A model generated the notes under the pieces. The model was not told where the DNA came from, did no database searches, and saw nothing but the letters and a program-made list of their open reading frames with translations. The translations under genes were made by a program, and so were the position numbers. Positions 1-7,123 of a stretch of 11,647 nucleotides of DNA are shown piece after piece. The DNA lies in the NCBI GenBank assembly GCA_002316675.1, contig DCDZ01000027.1, forward strand, positions 1 to 11,647, written 5' to 3'. Every line of letters begins with the position of its first letter. Position 1 is the stretch's first letter. The DNA comes from Tyzzerella sp. UBA1042 (GTDB taxonomy: Bacteria > Bacillota > Clostridia > Lachnospirales > Anaerotignaceae).

Positions 1-525
1 CCGGGGTTCTTTTCACCTTTCCTTCACAGTACTGCTTCACTATCGGTCACTAGGGAGTATTTAGGCTTGGGGGGTGGTCCCCCCGGCTTCCCACAGGGTT
101 TCTCGTGTCCCGTGGTACTCTGGATTCTGTCGGCTGGCTCAAAATTTCGTCTACGGGACTTTCACCCTCTTTGGTCTGCTTTCCCAAAACAGTTCGTCTA
201 TCTCTTGCCAATACCTTATACAGTCCGCAACCCCGAAGAACTAGGTCCTTCGGTTTGGCCTCTTTCCCTTTCGCTCGCCGCTACTTAGGAAATCGAGTTT
301 TCTTTCTCCTCCTGCTGCTACTTAGATGTTTCAGTTCACAGCGTTCCCTTCCGCAGGCTATGTATTTACCTACGGATACTTGAGGTTTGCTCAAGTAGGT
401 TTCCCCATTCAGAAATCTCCGGATCGATGGCTATTTGCGCCTCCCCGAAGCTTATCGCAGCTTATCACGTCTTTCATCGGCTCCTAGTGCCAAGGCATTC
501 TCCTTGCGCTCTTTCTTGCTTGACC
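1..525 (-). rRNA. 23S ribosomal RNA, 5' part (partial)
   Basis: The reverse complement reads as the conserved 5' domain of bacterial 23S rRNA. It begins near 525 with GGTCAAGCAAGAAAGAGC and continues into the invariant GCCTTGGCACTAGGAGCCGA block. Further in are the conserved segment around the AAGCTTCGGGGAGGCGC block and, at the window edge, the region ending in GTGAAAAGAACCCCGG. Only about the first 525 of roughly 2900 nt are present; the rest lies beyond the left edge. The exact 5' end is placed by comparison with the Bacillus 23S start (GGTTAAG...) and may be off by a few bases. No 16S gene precedes it in the window. Confidence 0.97.
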
Positions 526-827
526 AGTTAGTTGGATTTTTCCTTTGCTGTTTTGATGGCTGCGGCCTAACATTTCGCAGAAATGTCAGAGCAGCTTGAA
601 AGCAAAGGGAAAATCGATTTTATTACGAAGGCAATAAAAAATCACCTTAGCAATAATAGCTTGTTCTTTGGAATGTTTCGTAGTAGCGATACTACGGTTT
701 TGTTGACATCGTCTGTCAACGCTTTGTTACTTTTATTTCTAAAGAAAATTTACTTTTCTCGATTGACTCTTTTTTCTTGTATTCAGTTTTCAAGGTGCAT
801 TTTTGCTTACAGCCGTTTTGCGACCGC
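526..827 (-). other. 23S rRNA leader / spacer-like region with hairpins
   Basis: About 300 nt between the expected transcription start (~827) and the 23S 5' end. It contains no tRNA and no credible coding sequence. Three hairpins are visible: 567-589 (10-bp stem including one G-U, 3-nt loop), 679-696 (perfect 7-bp stem, 4-nt loop) and 702-720 (perfect 7-bp stem, 5-nt loop). The last two are only 5 nt apart. The sequence next to the 23S start probably supplies the 5' arm of the RNase III processing stem, but its 3' partner lies outside the window. The content resembles a 16S-23S spacer or an rRNA leader rather than protein-coding DNA. Confidence 0.75.
781..799 (-). promoter_or_regulatory. boxA-like rRNA antitermination element
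   Basis: On the minus strand this reads TGCACCTTGAAAACTGAAT. It matches the CTTTGAAAACTGAA-type element found in Firmicutes rRNA leaders and 16S-23S spacers, which overlaps the boxA signal for NusB/NusE antitermination. It lies about 30 nt downstream of the predicted start, where boxA is expected. The assignment rests on similarity to known leaders. Confidence 0.6.
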
Positions 828-833
828 CTAAAC

Positions 834-885
834 ATATTATCATGCATATATCTCTTTGTCAACAACTTTTTTCATTTTTTTTGCA
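834..885 (-). promoter_or_regulatory. Strong rRNA-type promoter with UP-like A-tracts
   Basis: Minus-strand -35 TTGACA (857-862) and -10 TAATAT (834-839) are separated by exactly 17 nt. A TG one base upstream of the -10 (841-842) makes it an extended -10. The bases upstream of the -35 (about 863-885) hold two A-tracts on the transcribed-strand sense, resembling an UP element for the RNA polymerase alpha subunit. The start would be near 827. It fires towards the 23S gene and lies about 55 bp beyond the cvpA stop. It is the best promoter match in the window, which fits rRNA synthesis. Confidence 0.85.
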
Positions 886-916
886 TCATACAAAAAACCT
901 TGAAAATCCTCCTACT

Positions 917-1618
917 TTAGGTGAAAATTGTTACGATTAAATAGAGCAGAATATTGTTTTCATATAATGGAAGGGCAATGGCAGATGCATTTAACACATT
1001 GAAAAACCCTTGCAGCTTATCATTACACTGTAAAAAAGTTAGACCAATGGCAAGAAGCCAAATCCAAAAAAGCCCCTTTGTTCCGCCCACCAGCATTCCG
1101 CAAACCCGATTAAAAAAATTCAAAATGGGCAGCTTGCTCACCAGATTCAAAGCATTCAGCACAAATTTTGCAAGAAACAGCACAACAAAAAAAACCAGAA
1201 CCATACTAATAATGTTGACGCAAGCATTGGCAAGAAAGCCTGCAATGTATTCCTTCAACCCTTGAACATCCAGCAGATTATAAATAACAGGGTTGTTGTT
1301 TTCCAAAAGAGAATTCTTTAAAAAATCCGGCAGCTGCATATTTTGTATAATCTGTGTTTGGGTCTGCATGGAGGCATCGGCAATTGCGGAATCCAACTGC
1401 AAGGACTTGCCGATGGATTTTGCAAAAGCATCAAATATGGGTGTCTTTCGCAATAGCACCCCCACCCCGGGGGTAAGAAATTTCACGGCTATCATCGCCG
1501 CAAGCATGGGCACAAAGCTTAAAGCCTCTAATATAAACCCTCTCCAATACCCTAACCCCGCAAAAACTAATATCCAAAGAATCACCACTCCATCTAAAAT
1601 TAACGGCATTTGCTCCAT
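917..1618 (-). CDS. CvpA-family membrane protein
   Basis: The product is a 233-residue integral membrane protein. Hydrophobic segments lie at roughly residues 8-27, 31-48, 128-158, 172-198 and 220-233. The N-terminal pattern (Asp9, then a G-x-x-R-G-F-like turn at about 22-28) is typical of the CvpA/colicin V production family. CvpA proteins are linked to envelope homeostasis and, in E. coli, to colicin V export; the molecular activity is not settled. The segment at about 60-125 between membrane spans is polar and longer than in the E. coli protein, as in many clostridial members. The ATG at 1618 has a GAGGTG ribosome site 5 nt upstream. The gene starts 30 nt after the DUF5711 stop, so the two are very likely one transcript. 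I see no good terminator before the 23S promoter. Confidence 0.85.
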   Translation of the reverse strand: MEQMPLILDGVVILWILVFAGLGYWRGFILEALSFVPMLAAMIAVKFLTPGVGVLLRKTPIFDAFAKSIGKSLQLDSAIADASMQTQTQIIQNMQLPDFLKNSLLENNNPVIYNLLDVQGLKEYIAGFLANACVNIISMVLVFFVVLFLAKFVLNALNLVSKLPILNFFNRVCGMLVGGTKGLFWIWLLAIGLTFLQCNDKLQGFFNVLNASAIALPLYENNILLYLIVTIFT

Positions 1619-1648
1619 AAATTCACCTCGCCATAAAGTCTTTTTAGC

Positions 1649-3001
1649 CTATTCCCCCCGGCCTGTGCTCCCTTGTTCCGTTTCCGTCTGATCCAAACCT
1701 TCCTCGCTGTCATCACCTGCGGCTTCTTCTTCCTGGGTTCCCTCCCGGGGCTGGCTTTCCGTTTCCTGAGAAGGGGCAGACCTTACCGTTTGCGTTCCCT
1801 TCATTTTCGTAACTACCCCTTGATTTTTTGTAACAAGCAAAACCTGATCCAATTGCTCCATGGGAATAATGTCCCGCACATCTGCCGTTGCCCGATAGGT
1901 CCAAACCAGTCTCCCGCTGTTTTTTACACCGGAATATAGTTTATCACTGCCGAGTACAACCCCCAACGCAGAAACGTGCATATATTCTACATCTCCGCCG
2001 CTTTCGTAGCTTGCACTCTCCTTGCCGCTGTTGTCCAGCCAACAGATGGTTCCTTTTTTCCTGCCGTCTTTATTGGCAATTGCATCGCCCAAGGCCAGCA
2101 CAACATAATTTTTATCCGCCAGAGAAACCTGCTGCAGCCTGTTTTCAAGGGGGTAGCTCCAAGCCTCCTCCCCTGTGGCGGAAATTCCATATACGCTAGC
2201 ATCCGTAACCGCAGTAAGGACACCGCCCTGCATAAAGCCAATTTTAGGAATCACCTCACCGGTTTTTTCCAACGCCGCCGCAAAGATACTGTCTGTATAG
2301 TTTTCGCTGTCCTCCGGGCTGATGTAGAAAAATAAAACACGTCCTATGGGTTCTATGTCAGAAGTATCCATGTAACTTACCGCAAAGGATTTATTATCGT
2401 CGGATACATCGGAGGATAAAGGAAATACACCGTTGCTTTCCTCCACTCTCCCCTTCAAAAGCGTACCGCCCGCATTATATATCTGAATAGAATATGCCGT
2501 ATCCTTTTTAGAAATGACAGATAAATAGCCGTTTTTATTGAGGGCAAACTGCATAAGACCGCCCTCGGTCTGCACCCCATAGAGCAAACCATTTTGCCCG
2601 TACACACGAACGGTATTTCCATTCATATCCCCCACGGCCGCATAATCCCCCTCAGAAATAAGCTGGGGCACGGTCATGTTAAAGGTGTCATTCCATTTCC
2701 TGTCGCCCATTTCATTAAAATATTTAACGCCGTCCTTCGTGCTGAGCAAAAACTGTTTTCCAAACACCGCAAAGGCAGAGCGGCTGCTTTCGTCAAGGGT
2801 CATTTTCCCCTTAGCATCAATTTCCTTTTCCGCCCTTGTTTCCGTCTGAAAAACCCCTGAGAAATAAGCTTGAAGCCTTCCCCCTCCATAAAAGGTATCT
2901 AAATAGATGAGGCCCGCCCCGGCGGCGAACAATGTTAAAACCACCAGCAGTGCCGCAACCCCCTTCTCCTTCTTTTTTGGTCTTTGTTGGCTGTTTCCCA
3001 T
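1649..3001 (-). CDS. DUF5711 family protein (membrane-anchored, propeller-like)
   Basis: The product has 450 residues: a short basic cytoplasmic N-terminus (residues 1-14, Lys-rich), one transmembrane helix at about 15-36 and a long extracytoplasmic part. Residues about 60-400 consist of repeated short beta-strand blocks of the kind '...Y..NG.LLYG...' and '...GEEAWSYPL...', which resemble WD40/PQQ-type beta-propeller blades. The last 40 residues are a low-complexity tail rich in Glu, Thr, Ser and Gly, probably disordered. No catalytic motif is visible. I recognise it as the DUF5711 type found in Clostridia, function unknown; the location outside the membrane is inferred from the N-terminal anchor. 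The start at 3001 has an AAGGAG site 7 nt upstream. It is the promoter-proximal gene of a pair with the CvpA protein, suggesting a shared envelope role. Confidence 0.8.
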   Translation of the reverse strand: MGNSQQRPKKKEKGVAALLVVLTLFAAGAGLIYLDTFYGGGRLQAYFSGVFQTETRAEKEIDAKGKMTLDESSRSAFAVFGKQFLLSTKDGVKYFNEMGDRKWNDTFNMTVPQLISEGDYAAVGDMNGNTVRVYGQNGLLYGVQTEGGLMQFALNKNGYLSVISKKDTAYSIQIYNAGGTLLKGRVEESNGVFPLSSDVSDDNKSFAVSYMDTSDIEPIGRVLFFYISPEDSENYTDSIFAAALEKTGEVIPKIGFMQGGVLTAVTDASVYGISATGEEAWSYPLENRLQQVSLADKNYVVLALGDAIANKDGRKKGTICWLDNSGKESASYESGGDVEYMHVSALGVVLGSDKLYSGVKNSGRLVWTYRATADVRDIIPMEQLDQVLLVTKNQGVVTKMKGTQTVRSAPSQETESQPREGTQEEEAAGDDSEEGLDQTETEQGSTGRGE

Positions 3002-3042
3002 AGACTGCTCCTTCCCGCAACCATGCTTACATCATACCCTTT

Positions 3043-3071
3043 ATCATACTATATTTCTCCGCTTTTTGCAA
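3043..3071 (-). promoter_or_regulatory. Promoter for the DUF5711-cvpA operon
   Basis: On the minus strand, -35 TTGCAA (3066-3071) and -10 TATGAT (3043-3048) have 17-nt spacing. The start would be near 3036, giving a leader of about 35 nt before the ATG at 3001. The core around the -10 (ATAGTATGATA) is identical to that of the glgA promoter. Confidence 0.6.
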
Positions 3072-3121
3072 TTTTCACCAGAGGAAAAGGTTCCCCTTCT
3101 TCAGCCATAAACCGCGGGCAT

Positions 3122-3151
3122 TTTATATGTATAATGTATACATTCCGGCAA
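3122..3151 (-). promoter_or_regulatory. Possible second upstream promoter with palindrome
   Basis: On the minus strand, -35 TTGCCG (3146-3151) and -10 TATAAA (3122-3127) are 18 nt apart. The spacer contains a perfect 12-bp palindrome, AATGTATACATT (3133-3144), which could be an operator. If used, it would give a ~115-nt leader to the DUF5711 gene. It is weaker than the promoter at 3043-3071 and may be chance in AT-rich DNA. Confidence 0.3.
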
Positions 3152-3258
3152 CACCCCATTTTTGCCGTTTTTCTTCCCAAACAGCCAAGAAAGGCCCAGC
3201 AGTCAAAACAAAGAGATTTTGTGCCATCTCCCTCTCACCTGCATAGGCCTTGGTTTCT

Positions 3259-4701
3259 TTATTCGTCTTCTTTCAATGCTTCGTAAAGGGCAATGTATTT
3301 TGTGGCAGAACTTGCCCAAGAATAATTGCTGTTCATGGCATTGCGCACAACATGGTTCCATTCTTCCCCGCCTTGGTAATACACCCCAAGGGCTTGATCC
3401 AGCGCCCACAGAATGCCGCCGCCATCGTAGGATTCAAACAAAAATCCGTTTCCCTCTTTGGTTTTCGTGTCATAGGGACAGACGGTATCCGCCAAGCCGC
3501 CTGTTTTTCGTGCGATGGGCACCGTTCCGTAGCGCAGGCTGAACATTTGTCCCAAGCCACAGGGCTCAAATCTGGAGGGCATTAAAAATAAATCCGCTCC
3601 GGCATAGATTTGCTGGGCTAAGATTTCATCAAAGAAAAGGTTGATAGAGGCTCTTCCCGGATACTGCCGGGCCATCTCTCTAAAAAAGTATTCAAACCTT
3701 GTTTCCCCTGTTCCCAATAAAACAAATTGAATATCCCGCTGCATTATTTCATGAAATACATGGGATAAAATATCCAGACCCTTTTGGTCGGCCAAGCGGG
3801 TAATCATGGCAACAATGGGCCCCTCCCGCCGTTCCAGCCCCAAACGATCCTGCAGCACCCCTTTATTTTTCCCTTTCCCTTCCAGATCCTCCACGGTATA
3901 GCTGAAAGAGATGCGGCGGTCCGTTTCCGGATCATTGGCGGCATAATCGATGCCGTTGATAATTCCGCTCAAATCTTCTTTGCGGCTGCGCAAAATCCCA
4001 TCCATACCGTAGCCGTATTCCCAAGTTTGTATTTCCTCGGCATAGGTTGCACTCACCGTTGAAATTCTGTCGGCATACACAAGGCCCATTTTCATATAGC
4101 TGACGTTATTATAAAACTCCACACTGCCATTTTCATAACAGTAATAGGGCGCACCCAAAACCTCCATGGTGCTTTTATCAAAGTTGCCCTGATATTGCAG
4201 ATTATGGATGGTAAACAATGTTTTAATTTTTGAATAGTACACCATCTTACTATAAATTTCTTTTAAGTATAAGCACACAGGCCCAGTCTGCCAATCGTTG
4301 CAATGCAAAACATCGGGATAAAAATCCAGCATCGCCATCATATCCAGTACGGCTTTTCCAAAAAATGCAAACCGCTCATTGTCGTCGCCGTAGCCATATA
4401 AATCGCCCCGGCCGAAATAAAAATCATTCTCTATAAAATAAACAGGCATCTCTTGAGGTTTCACCAAAATTTTCGCCCTTTGCACGCGCCAAAATAAACG
4501 TACATCAAATTCTCCCACATAGTTCACATCATTCATTTCGCTGTTTTTGATTGACATATGGCGAGGAATAACAACACGCACATCCACACCCTGCGCCTTC
4601 AAAGCCTTTGGCAGGGAACCCACAACATCACCCAAACCACCGCTCTTTATAAAGGGTGCCGCCTCAGAGGCAACAATCAAAACCTTTAACCCACTTTTCA
4701 T
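3259..4701 (-). CDS. glgA: Glycogen synthase (ADP-glucose type, GT5)
   Basis: It transfers glucose from ADP-glucose to the growing alpha-1,4-glucan and is a cytoplasmic glycogen-synthesis enzyme. The product is 480 residues, the normal GlgA size. Visible family signatures are the ADP-glucose-binding KSGGL at 19-23 (usually KTGGL), His166 in the TIHNLQYQG block, the GT-B C-terminal nucleotide-binding region with ITRLADQKG, and FEPCGL with the catalytic Glu379 (equivalent of E. coli Glu377), followed by TGGLADTV. The reading frame extends upstream to an ATG at 4782. I chose the ATG at 4701 because it has a GAGGTGAG site about 5 nt upstream, the protein then begins where GlgA proteins normally begin (MKxxxKVL.VASE), and the extension overlaps the predicted promoter. 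No other glg gene lies nearby, so glgA here is a single-gene unit, divergent from pepF. Confidence 0.95.
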   Translation of the reverse strand: MKSGLKVLIVASEAAPFIKSGGLGDVVGSLPKALKAQGVDVRVVIPRHMSIKNSEMNDVNYVGEFDVRLFWRVQRAKILVKPQEMPVYFIENDFYFGRGDLYGYGDDNERFAFFGKAVLDMMAMLDFYPDVLHCNDWQTGPVCLYLKEIYSKMVYYSKIKTLFTIHNLQYQGNFDKSTMEVLGAPYYCYENGSVEFYNNVSYMKMGLVYADRISTVSATYAEEIQTWEYGYGMDGILRSRKEDLSGIINGIDYAANDPETDRRISFSYTVEDLEGKGKNKGVLQDRLGLERREGPIVAMITRLADQKGLDILSHVFHEIMQRDIQFVLLGTGETRFEYFFREMARQYPGRASINLFFDEILAQQIYAGADLFLMPSRFEPCGLGQMFSLRYGTVPIARKTGGLADTVCPYDTKTKEGNGFLFESYDGGGILWALDQALGVYYQGGEEWNHVVRNAMNSNYSWASSATKYIALYEALKEDE

Positions 4702-4720
4702 ATTTCTCACCTCAGTTGCT

Positions 4721-4749
4721 ATCATACTATGATTTTTTATCCCTAGCAA
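4721..4749 (-). promoter_or_regulatory. glgA promoter
   Basis: On the minus strand, -35 TTGCTA (4744-4749) and -10 TATGAT (4721-4726) are 17 nt apart. The predicted start near 4714 lies only about 13 nt before the ATG at 4701, just ahead of the ribosome binding site, so the leader would be very short. It is back-to-back with the pepF promoter, with about 18 bp between the two -35 boxes. Confidence 0.55.
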
Positions 4750-4767
4750 GAAAATCTTCTTTTTTCC

Positions 4768-4796
4768 TTCATATCCCAACAAAAAAGTGGTATACT
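4768..4796 (+). promoter_or_regulatory. pepF promoter (extended -10)
   Basis: The -10 TATACT (4791-4796) is preceded by TGG, an extended -10. A partial -35 TTCATA (4768-4773) lies 17 nt upstream. The start would be near 4803, giving a leader of about 60 nt. It is the only forward promoter with a clear core in the glgA-pepF gap. Confidence 0.55.
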
Positions 4797-4862
4797 ATCA
4801 AGGAAAAAACGTGAAAAAAATTAATTTTAAATACAACCCTCTTTTATAGAAAGGATGATCCC

Positions 4863-6662
4863 ATGCATCATAGTTTACCCGAAAGAAAAGATACAAACCC
4901 GGCTTATCGCTGGCATATTGAGGATTATTATGCAAACGATACCCAATGGGAGAACGCCTTTGCAAATTTGCAAAAAAAGCTCCCCGAAATGGCGGCCTTC
5001 TCCGGCCATCTGGGCGACTCTGCCCAAACTCTTTTGGACTGCCTGACAAAAAACGGCGCATTCTCCCTCGTGCTGGATCAACTCTATACCTACGCAAATA
5101 TGCGCCTGCACGAAGACAGCACCGATGCCTTTTATCAAGGCTTGGCTGCCCGGGCAGAAATGCTTCTCATACAATATTCAGCTATGGTTTCCTTCCTTTC
5201 GCCGGAAATAATAGCCCTTCCTGAGGAAAAGCTGGCGGCCTTCCGCAAGGAGCTTTCTACGGAATTTAAAATTTACGACCACTATTTTCATACCCTCCTC
5301 AGGCAGAAAAAGCATACCCTTTCTCCCGCCGAAGAGGCGCTTTTGGCAAAAACCTCCGAATTGGGAGGTGCGCCCCAAAACATTTTCACTATGCTGAATG
5401 ATGCCGACCTCCGTTTTCCTATGATTACCAATGCCGACGGCAATAAAACAGAGCTGACAAAGGGACGTTACGTTACCTTTTTGGAAAGCTCCGACCGCAG
5501 GGTGCGGGAAGAGGCCTTCAAGGCCCTTTACAGCGCATATCTGAGCCAAAAAAACACCTTGGCGGCCACCTACAGCGCTTCTGTAAAAAGCGATGTATTT
5601 TTTGCAAAAGCCAGAAACTATGCATCTTCTATGGCAATGGCTCTGTCCGATGATAATATTCCCCTGTCCGTATATGACGCCCTCATAGATACCGTCCATG
5701 AAAATCTGCCTCTTCTGCATAGATATGTGAGCCTGCGTAAAAAAGAACTGGGCGTGCCTGAACTGCATATGTATGACCTTTATGTGCCTCTGGTGTCGGA
5801 GGCGGATGTAAAAATTTCCTATGAGGAAGCAAAGAAAACCGTTGCTAGCTCCCTCCGTGTTTTGGGGGAGGAGTATAGCAAGGCCTTGGATTTGGGGATG
5901 AACAGCGGCTGGATTGACGTATACGAAAACAAAGGAAAACGGGGCGGCGCCTATTCCTGGGGCAGCTACGGCGTACATCCGTTTGTGCTGTTGAATCATA
6001 ACGACAGCATCCACAGTATGTTTACCCTTGCCCACGAAATGGGCCATGCATTGCATAGCCACTTTACTTGGGCAAAGCAGCCCTACCTCTACAGCGGACA
6101 CAAAATTTTTGTTGCCGAGGTCGCCTCCACTTGTAATGAAGCCTTGCTTATGGAGCATCTTTTGCAAAAAACAACGGATAAAACCATGCGGAAATATCTC
6201 ATCAATTATTTCTTAGAGCAATTCCGCGGCACCTTTTTCCGTCAGACCATGTTCGCCGAATTTGAAAAAATCACCCACGAAATGGCGGAGCAAAACCAGC
6301 CCTTGACTTGGGAAGGATTAAATAGCATCTATCGGGCTTTAAACCGTAAATATTACGGTGAGGACATTACCCTTGACGAAGAAATTGACATCGAATGGGC
6401 AAGAATCCCGCATTTTTATAATGCCTTTTATGTGTATCAATACGCAACGGGCTACAGCGCAGCCATCGCCCTGTCCCGTAAAATACTGGATGAAGGAAAG
6501 CCCGCCATCGATGCCTATCTGGAGTTTCTCTCCAAGGGTGACAGCGAATATTCCATTGATTTGCTGAAAGGCGCAGGGGTTGACCTTTCCACGGCAGCTC
6601 CAATGCAAAAAGCCCTTTCTCTGTTCGAGGAATTGCTGGATGAATTTGAAGCCCTGTCATAA
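4863..6662 (+). CDS. pepF: Oligoendopeptidase F (M3B zinc metallopeptidase)
   Basis: This cytoplasmic zinc metallopeptidase cuts oligopeptides of roughly 7-17 residues and is used in peptide turnover. The product has 599 residues, the usual PepF length. The HEMGH zinc-binding motif is at 391-395, with His391 and His395 as ligands and Glu392 as catalytic base. The third ligand is Glu419 in the conserved EVASTCNE block. The N-terminal half (about 20-190) is the helical domain typical of the family; the rest is the thermolysin-like catalytic fold. There is no signal peptide. The ATG at 4863 has an AAGGA site 8 nt upstream. The 329-residue antisense frame at 5178-6167 is a shadow. No terminator follows the stop at once, so transcripts probably continue across the pseudogene to the terminator at 7060-7105. 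Confidence 0.96.
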   Translation: MHHSLPERKDTNPAYRWHIEDYYANDTQWENAFANLQKKLPEMAAFSGHLGDSAQTLLDCLTKNGAFSLVLDQLYTYANMRLHEDSTDAFYQGLAARAEMLLIQYSAMVSFLSPEIIALPEEKLAAFRKELSTEFKIYDHYFHTLLRQKKHTLSPAEEALLAKTSELGGAPQNIFTMLNDADLRFPMITNADGNKTELTKGRYVTFLESSDRRVREEAFKALYSAYLSQKNTLAATYSASVKSDVFFAKARNYASSMAMALSDDNIPLSVYDALIDTVHENLPLLHRYVSLRKKELGVPELHMYDLYVPLVSEADVKISYEEAKKTVASSLRVLGEEYSKALDLGMNSGWIDVYENKGKRGGAYSWGSYGVHPFVLLNHNDSIHSMFTLAHEMGHALHSHFTWAKQPYLYSGHKIFVAEVASTCNEALLMEHLLQKTTDKTMRKYLINYFLEQFRGTFFRQTMFAEFEKITHEMAEQNQPLTWEGLNSIYRALNRKYYGEDITLDEEIDIEWARIPHFYNAFYVYQYATGYSAAIALSRKILDEGKPAIDAYLEFLSKGDSEYSIDLLKGAGVDLSTAAPMQKALSLFEELLDEFEALS

Positions 6663-6691
6663 TCAAATGTAATCGGGTGTATTCTGCATAA

Positions 6692-7033
6692 AGCCCCGCC
6701 CTCAATCGGGAAAATCCAATTGGTTCGAGTGAGACTATCCAATTTCATGGCAATTTCGACGGCGATTACCACAAAATCATCGGGCTAACCATCGACACCA
6801 TCAAAGGAAAAGGTTACCATACTTTCTCCATCACCCAGCCCGAGCAGCCTACCATTGGCAGTGTTTCAGGCACGGTGAAGGGCACTGCCTATCAAACAGC
6901 AGTGACAACCATGCAGCAGGCAGGTATCCTGACGGGGAATACAAATAGCCTCTTCCATCCGAAAAAGAATGCCGCCCGGGGAGAAACTTCCGCCGTGCCT
7001 CATCGCTATCTTCTGACCACCTCACAGGACTGA
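6692..7033 (+). pseudogene. Remnant of an S-layer-homology (SLH) surface protein with GLUG motif
   Basis: This is an open frame of 113 codons, from just after a stop at 6689-6691 to TGA at 7031-7033. It has no usable start: the only in-frame ATG leaves about 30 codons, and no ribosome site is seen. The translation is clearly protein-like. The segment FHGNFDGDYHKIIGLTID matches the GLUG-type repeat (F.G.FDG..H.I.GL.I). It is followed by an SLH domain with TAYQTAVTTMQQAGILTGNT and then FHPKKNAARGETSAV. SLH domains anchor proteins to secondary cell-wall polymer outside the cell. The usual '(A/T)R(A/G)E..A.L.R' helix carries a Pro where Leu is normal. I read it as the 3' end of a large surface protein whose 5' part was deleted. 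It could alternatively be a misassembled end, but the flanks read smoothly. Confidence 0.75.
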
Positions 7034-7059
7034 GGGGGATATCACTAAAATTAAAGAAC

Positions 7060-7105
7060 AAAAAACAGCCCACAGATGGTTTTCTCCATCCGCGGGCTGT
7101 TTTTT
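7060..7105. terminator. Bidirectional Rho-independent terminator
   Basis: A 12-bp outer stem (AAAAAACAGCCC at 7060-7071 with GGGCTGTTTTTT at 7094-7105) is followed by a 3x3 internal loop and an inner 5-bp GATGG/CCATC stem with a short T-rich loop. The A-run on one side and T-run on the other let it work on both strands. It ends the forward pepF/pseudogene transcript and the reverse prenyltransferase transcript, whose stop is at 7124. Confidence 0.9.
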
Positions 7106-7123
7106 GTGGCTTTCGTCTGCATA

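Noticed and set aside
67..383. Plus-strand frames inside the 23S gene
   Set aside because: They are antisense to highly conserved rRNA sequence; there is no evidence of translation.
583..831. 82-codon plus-strand frame in the rRNA leader
   Set aside because: It overlaps the hairpins and boxA element antisense to the 23S transcript, has no ribosome site, and its composition is that of spacer RNA.
863..900. T-rich/A-rich 7-bp inverted repeat between cvpA and the rRNA promoter as a terminator
   Set aside because: The stem is almost entirely A-T and would be unstable; the A-tracts are better explained as an UP element of the rRNA promoter.
526..916. tRNA-Ile or tRNA-Ala genes of a 16S-23S spacer
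   Set aside because: I searched by eye on both strands for tRNA 5' ends and T-loops (GGTTCGA/GTTCAAATC); none fits a cloverleaf.
3204..3230. Weak hairpin (GAGAT/ATCTC plus G-U pairs) followed by TTTGTTTT after glgA on the minus strand
   Set aside because: The stem is only 5 strong pairs and it overlaps a possible small ORF; too weak to call as the glgA terminator.
4702..4782. 27-codon N-terminal extension of glgA
   Set aside because: It overlaps the glgA promoter and is not found in GlgA proteins; the ATG at 4701 has the ribosome site.
5178..6167. 329-residue minus-strand frame across pepF
   Set aside because: It is an antisense shadow of the strongly supported pepF coding frame, with no recognisable domain and no ribosome site.
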